8,757 nucleotides of DNA from Caldifarciminota bacterium (GTDB taxonomy: Bacteria > WOR-3 > Hydrothermia > WGAB01). Of the stretch, positions 6,319 through 8,757 are shown piece after piece. Position 1 is the stretch's first letter. Each line of letters begins with the position of its first letter. Both the position numbers and the translations under genes were made by a program. The stretch covers positions 1 to 8,757 of the forward strand of contig WGAB01000163.1 in NCBI GenBank assembly GCA_015489295.1, read 5' to 3'. The notes under the pieces were generated by a model. It made no database searches. It saw only the letters and a program-made list of their open reading frames with translations, and was not told the origin of the DNA.

Positions 6319-7055
6319 GGGAGTCGCTCCTTGATCTCCTGGAACAGGGCCTCGAAGGCCCGGGTGATCTTGTGGTTGGGGAAGGCCTCGAATACGGTTT
6401 GCCGTCGGCTGATGGCCTCGCGCAGGCGGACGGATTCGGGGATAAAGGTGCGGAAGGGCAGGCCCGGGTACCGGGCCTCCAGGTCCTGCCGGAAGGCCTG
6501 GAAAAAGCGCAGACGCTCGCGGACGGCCGAAAACACGATGCCCAGCACCCGCAGGGGCGTGCCGGTGGTTTCGCGCACCTTCTCAATGGATTCCATGAGG
6601 TCGGCGAGGCCGATGCGGGCGTAGTGGGAGATGTCCACCGGGATCAGCACCTCCTGGGAGGCCAGGAGGGCGTTGGAGGTGAACAGACCCAGCGAGGGTG
6701 GGGTGTCCATCAGCACGATGTCATAGCCCGGGTTCAGGTCCTGCAGGAAGGTGCGCACCCGGAAAAAGTTTTCCAGTTTGGCGTCGGCCTCGTACTTGGA
6801 CAGGGTGATGTCGCTGCCCACGAGGTGGAGGTTAGGGGCCACCGGATAGGGTTCGGGCACCTGGTTTTCAAAGAGCCGGCGGATGTGGGCCTCAGGTGGG
6901 GTGTCGTCCAGGTAGGACCGGGAGAGGTTGCCCTGGGGGTCCAGGTCCAGGAGCAGGGTGCGGGCGCCGTCGCGGGCGAAGAGGTGGGCCAGGTGGAAGG
7001 TGAGGGCGGTTTTGCCGACGCCGCCCTTCTGGTTGGTGATGGTGAGGATTCGCAT
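6315..7055 (-). CDS. parA: ParA-family (Walker-type) partition ATPase
   Basis: A 246-residue cytoplasmic ATPase. Seen: deviant Walker A KGGVGKT (residues 10-16) with the signature Lys10, switch I DLDPQGN (37-43), and Walker B with switch II DIVLMDTPPS (112-121). Then LIPVDISHYARIGLADLMESIEKV (in two segments, about 137-160), the usual ParA/Soj helix region. ParA proteins bind DNA as ATP dimers and position cargo (chromosome origins, plasmids or protein complexes) when a partner stimulates hydrolysis. The short length without an N-terminal helix-turn-helix resembles Soj or type Ib ParA. The frame is open upstream to 7145, but the extra 30 residues would be an Arg/Pro/Gly-rich translation of the hairpin region. 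The ATG at 7055 puts the conserved MRILTITNQKGG at the N-terminus and fits the promoter. It is the first gene of a four-gene unit and overlaps the RHH gene by 4 nt. No ParB is present in the window. Whether it is chromosomal Soj-like, plasmid-derived or another positioning ATPase cannot be decided here. Confidence 0.93.
   Translation of the reverse strand: MRILTITNQKGGVGKTALTFHLAHLFARDGARTLLLDLDPQGNLSRSYLDDTPPEAHIRRLFENQVPEPYPVAPNLHLVGSDITLSKYEADAKLENFFRVRTFLQDLNPGYDIVLMDTPPSLGLFTSNALLASQEVLIPVDISHYARIGLADLMESIEKVRETTGTPLRVLGIVFSAVRERLRFFQAFRQDLEARYPGLPFRTFIPESVRLREAISRRQTVFEAFPNHKITRAFEALFQEIKERLP
6327..6332 (-). promoter_or_regulatory. Ribosome binding site of the RHH gene inside parA
   Basis: AAGGAG on the minus strand, located within the last codons of parA, 8 nt before the RHH ATG at 6318. 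It supports the small gene as real and its expression as tied to parA. Confidence 0.75.
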
Positions 7056-7062
7056 GGGCCAA

Positions 7063-7091
7063 AGGGTACCGTTTCGGCGCTGAGGAGTCAA
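7063..7091 (-). promoter_or_regulatory. Promoter of the parA unit, predicted to give a leaderless mRNA
   Basis: On the minus strand TTGACT (7086-7091) and TACCCT (7063-7068) are spaced by 17 bases. Exactly 7 bases separate the -10 box from the parA ATG, placing the expected transcription start on the A of the start codon. The -10 fits the TANNNT pattern seen in leaderless promoters of several phyla. No Shine-Dalgarno precedes the ATG, consistent with this. The -35 lies between two GGCGC/GCGCC arms (7076-7080 and 7093-7097), which might be a repressor site but are only 5 bp long. Confidence 0.55.
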
Positions 7092-7106
7092 GGCGCCAAG
7101 GGGATA

Positions 7107-7143
7107 GGGTGGGGGCCGCCGCCCTGGGCGGCGGCCCCCACCC
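7107..7143 (-). terminator. Perfect 18-bp GC-rich inverted repeat, probable terminator of the protease gene
   Basis: The left arm 7107-7124 and right arm 7126-7143 are perfect reverse complements around a single T at 7125, so an RNA hairpin would have a very stable stem of about 16-17 G-C-rich pairs with a small loop. It starts 18 nt after the stop of the subtilase gene, the normal place for a terminator, and 15 nt before the -35 of the parA promoter. There is no run of U after the stem on the minus strand (CTATCCCC follows), so it is not a textbook intrinsic terminator. A protein-binding palindrome, for example an operator or centromere-like site for the RHH protein, is an alternative. Confidence 0.6.
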
Positions 7144-7160
7144 ACCCAAAGACTCGGGTC

Positions 7161-8756
7161 TCAGTGGATCACCACCAGCCGCTGGGTCGCTGCTGTGCCC
7201 TGGGCCGTGGTCAACCGCACCAGGTACACGCCAGGAACAAGGTCCTCGGCGGCCACCGACACCCGGTGGGTACCGGCCTCGACCGCACCTTCAAACAGCC
7301 GCTGCACCCGACGGCCGGCCGCATCGTAAAGGTCCACCGTCACCCGGCCGGTGGCGGGGAGGGTGAAGACCACCTGGGCCCCGGTCCGTGCCACCGTCGG
7401 CTGTACCTGCAGGGCCAGGGCGGGCGGTGTCGGAGCCGGGGTTTCCTGTACGGCCACCGGAGGAACGCCGAAGACACTGCGCTGCAGATAGGCCGCCAGG
7501 GTTTCGGCCACCGCGCCCCGGCTGGTCTGGGTCAGGCTCGCCAGCTCAAAGGCGTGGGCCACGGTGTGGTAGGTGTTGCCGTTGTAAGTGCCCTGGTTGA
7601 TGACCCCGTGGTTGAAACCCGTGGAGGGGTTGCGGAGATACACCTCGGGGGCGCCGTTGTCCGGCGGGTTGGAGTGCAGCACCAGTCGGTCCATCCATCT
7701 GTTCTCGCCCGTGTAGTTCCAGGTGTGGCCGTTGACCCAGGGGAGGTAGCTGTTGTTTAAACCTTCCAGCGAGGTGAGGTTGTCGGGGTCAGCACCATCA
7801 GAGGAGTTATTGGGGTCAATGCCGAAGTAGGGGTCGTACACGGTCCGTTGATGATCAAAGGCCCAGGCGTCGCCGCCCTCCATGTACACATTGCCCCCGC
7901 TGTGCAGGTAATCCACGATGGTGTTGGCTTCGGTGGAGCTCAGGGTGTAGTTGGTGCTGTAAATGCCTAGGAAGATCCACACGCTCTGGTAGTTTTGCAG
8001 GGTACTGAGGGAGGGGAAGGAGGTGGTGTACTCGCCGGCCCAGCCCCAGTACTGCAACTGGTGATCGATTTCTGGTCCAGAGGAGTGGTTGGGGTCCATA
8101 TCCACGATCAGGTACTGGGTGCCCTGGCGGTACACCGTGAAGGTCCGGGCCTTCCGGTCGTTAGCCGGATGTTGGTCTCCGGTAAGAACAGTCCAGGCGG
8201 TGTCGTGGTATACCGTGGCCGGGTCATCGTAGTAGAAGGTATGGCTCGGGAAGGTCACTTGAGCCGTATGGCCCGGGGCCAGGTTGGATACCGTGGTCAC
8301 GGCCGAGTAGATCCGCTGGCCGTTGGGCGTTGCGATCACGAAGTGCACATCAAAGGTTTCGGTGTTGGCACCGCTGTTCAGAACTTCCACCCGAGGAGAA
8401 ACGGTTTGGGGAGAGGAGCTACTCACCGTGAGGGTATCGGGGAAACCAAGGATGCGACGAACGGAAACATCGTGGGTGTATGTGGGGACGGCATTGACTG
8501 CGGCCAGAGCGTCAATGCGGCCGGTCCCGTAAGCCGTGTCCTTGCCGGAGATGCCTCGGTCAATGCTGGTGACCTCCAGGATGGAGTCAATTTCTCGGGG
8601 GGTAAGACCCAGGTTCTTGTTCAGCATGAGGGCTACAGTGCCCGAGACATGGGGTGTGGCCATGGAGGTGCCGGACCAGCCGCTCAGGTAACCGGTGTTG
8701 TTCTGGTAGTCCAGGGAGGTGATGTTGACGCCCGGGGCCGACACGTCGGGCTTGAT
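7161..8756 (-). CDS. Partial secreted subtilisin-family (S8) serine protease with extra C-terminal domains
   Basis: The gene is cut by the right window edge; its last 531 codons are visible. An apparent GTG start at 8744 is really the Val of IKPDVSAPGV, a conserved subtilase stretch, so the true start and the catalytic Asp and His lie outside. Seen (numbered from that Val): GTSMATPHVSG (25-35) with the nucleophile Ser27 (codon 8664-8666), ending the protease domain near residue 86 (AYGTGRIDALAAVNA). Residues ~88-205 are a beta-rich CARDB/Ig-like module (HDVSVRRI, PRVEVLNSG, SNLAPGHTAQVTF). Residues ~208-425 resemble a ThuA/glutamine-amidotransferase-like alpha/beta fold (YLIVDMDP, VWIFLGIY, YLHSGGNVYMEGGDAW, TVAHAFELASL) without an evident nucleophilic Cys. 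A Pro/Ala-rich linker (~430-443) leads to a FlgD-Ig/type-IX-sorting-like domain (444-527: DLYDAAGRRV, LVPGVYLVRL, ending QRLVVIH). The composition, rich in Asn, Thr, Ser and Tyr, fits an extracellular enzyme. Probable role: cell-surface or secreted protein degradation. It is separated from parA by a hairpin. Confidence 0.93.
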   Translation of the reverse strand: MKPDVSAPGVNITSLDYQNNTGYLSGWSGTSMATPHVSGTVALMLNKNLGLTPREIDSILEVTSIDRGISGKDTAYGTGRIDALAAVNAVPTYTHDVSVRRILGFPDTLTVSSSSPQTVSPRVEVLNSGANTETFDVHFVIATPNGQRIYSAVTTVSNLAPGHTAQVTFPSHTFYYDDPATVYHDTAWTVLTGDQHPANDRKARTFTVYRQGTQYLIVDMDPNHSSGPEIDHQLQYWGWAGEYTTSFPSLSTLQNYQSVWIFLGIYSTNYTLSSTEANTIVDYLHSGGNVYMEGGDAWAFDHQRTVYDPYFGIDPNNSSDGADPDNLTSLEGLNNSYLPWVNGHTWNYTGENRWMDRLVLHSNPPDNGAPEVYLRNPSTGFNHGVINQGTYNGNTYHTVAHAFELASLTQTSRGAVAETLAAYLQRSVFGVPPVAVQETPAPTPPALALQVQPTVARTGAQVVFTLPATGRVTVDLYDAAGRRVQRLFEGAVEAGTHRVSVAAEDLVPGVYLVRLTTAQGTAATQRLVVIH

Positions 8757-8757
8757 C

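Noticed and set aside
950..6430. Recurring GCGCAGGCGG-like motif (near 950, 1507, 1911 and 6421)
   Set aside because: All copies are within coding regions and reflect frequent Arg-Leu-Arg codons in GC-rich DNA; spacing and flanks are not conserved.
7056..7145. N-terminal extension of ParA by 30 residues
   Set aside because: It would translate the GC-rich hairpin into an Arg/Pro/Gly string; the conserved ParA N-terminus and the promoter geometry favour the ATG at 7055.
8742..8744. GTG at 8744 as the start of the protease gene
   Set aside because: The frame continues to the window edge and encodes IKPDVSAPG, a conserved internal subtilase stretch, so the gene is truncated by the window rather than starting here.

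Overview
The window comes from a GC-rich bacterial chromosome. Most of it is about 65% GC by spot count, but the first ~478 bases are strikingly AT-rich (about 30-43% in the lines I counted). Every recognisable gene except the first is on the minus strand. Three things hint at a Gram-negative, possibly thermophilic, deeply branching lineage: a secreted subtilase ending in a FlgD-Ig/type-IX-secretion-like beta domain, a cyclophilin with a signal peptide, and promoters lying almost on top of start codons. FCB-related candidate phyla or Rhodothermota-like bacteria would fit, but this placement is an inference and is not secure.

Layout, left to right. (1) Bases 2-478, plus strand: the 3' part of an AT-rich gene whose product resembles the C-terminal half of a class III nucleotide cyclase-like domain. 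It is a candidate for horizontal acquisition. (2) Bases 475-3621, minus strand: a 1048-residue signal-integrating regulator. It has an N-terminal STAND/AAA ATPase, a helical-repeat middle, and a C-terminal winged helix plus bacterial transcriptional activation domain (BTAD). Its stop codon overlaps the stop codon of gene 1 by 4 bp, and a near-consensus sigma-70-type promoter (3637-3665) sits directly before it. (3) Bases 3722-7055, minus strand: a tightly packed four-gene unit transcribed in the order parA, a 58-residue ribbon-helix-helix (RHH) gene, a secreted cyclophilin, and a long-chain acyl-CoA synthetase. The first two genes overlap by ATGA, and the last two lie 2 nt apart with the Shine-Dalgarno sequence embedded at the stop codon. 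The promoter (7063-7091) places the predicted transcription start on the A of the parA ATG, so that mRNA would be leaderless. (4) Bases 7107-7143: a perfect 18-bp GC-rich inverted repeat, probably the terminator of the next gene. (5) Bases 7161 to the right edge, minus strand: the C-terminal part of a large secreted multidomain subtilisin-family protease.

How they may work together: the ParA ATPase and the RHH protein look like a two-component DNA partition or positioning pair in which RHH replaces ParB. They appear to be co-transcribed with an envelope folding factor and a fatty-acid-activating enzyme, a combination I do not recognise as a standard operon. The SARP/MalT-like regulator is a separate transcription unit downstream. 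No tRNA, rRNA, CRISPR array, transposase or integrase is visible. No gap between genes exceeds about 105 bases.
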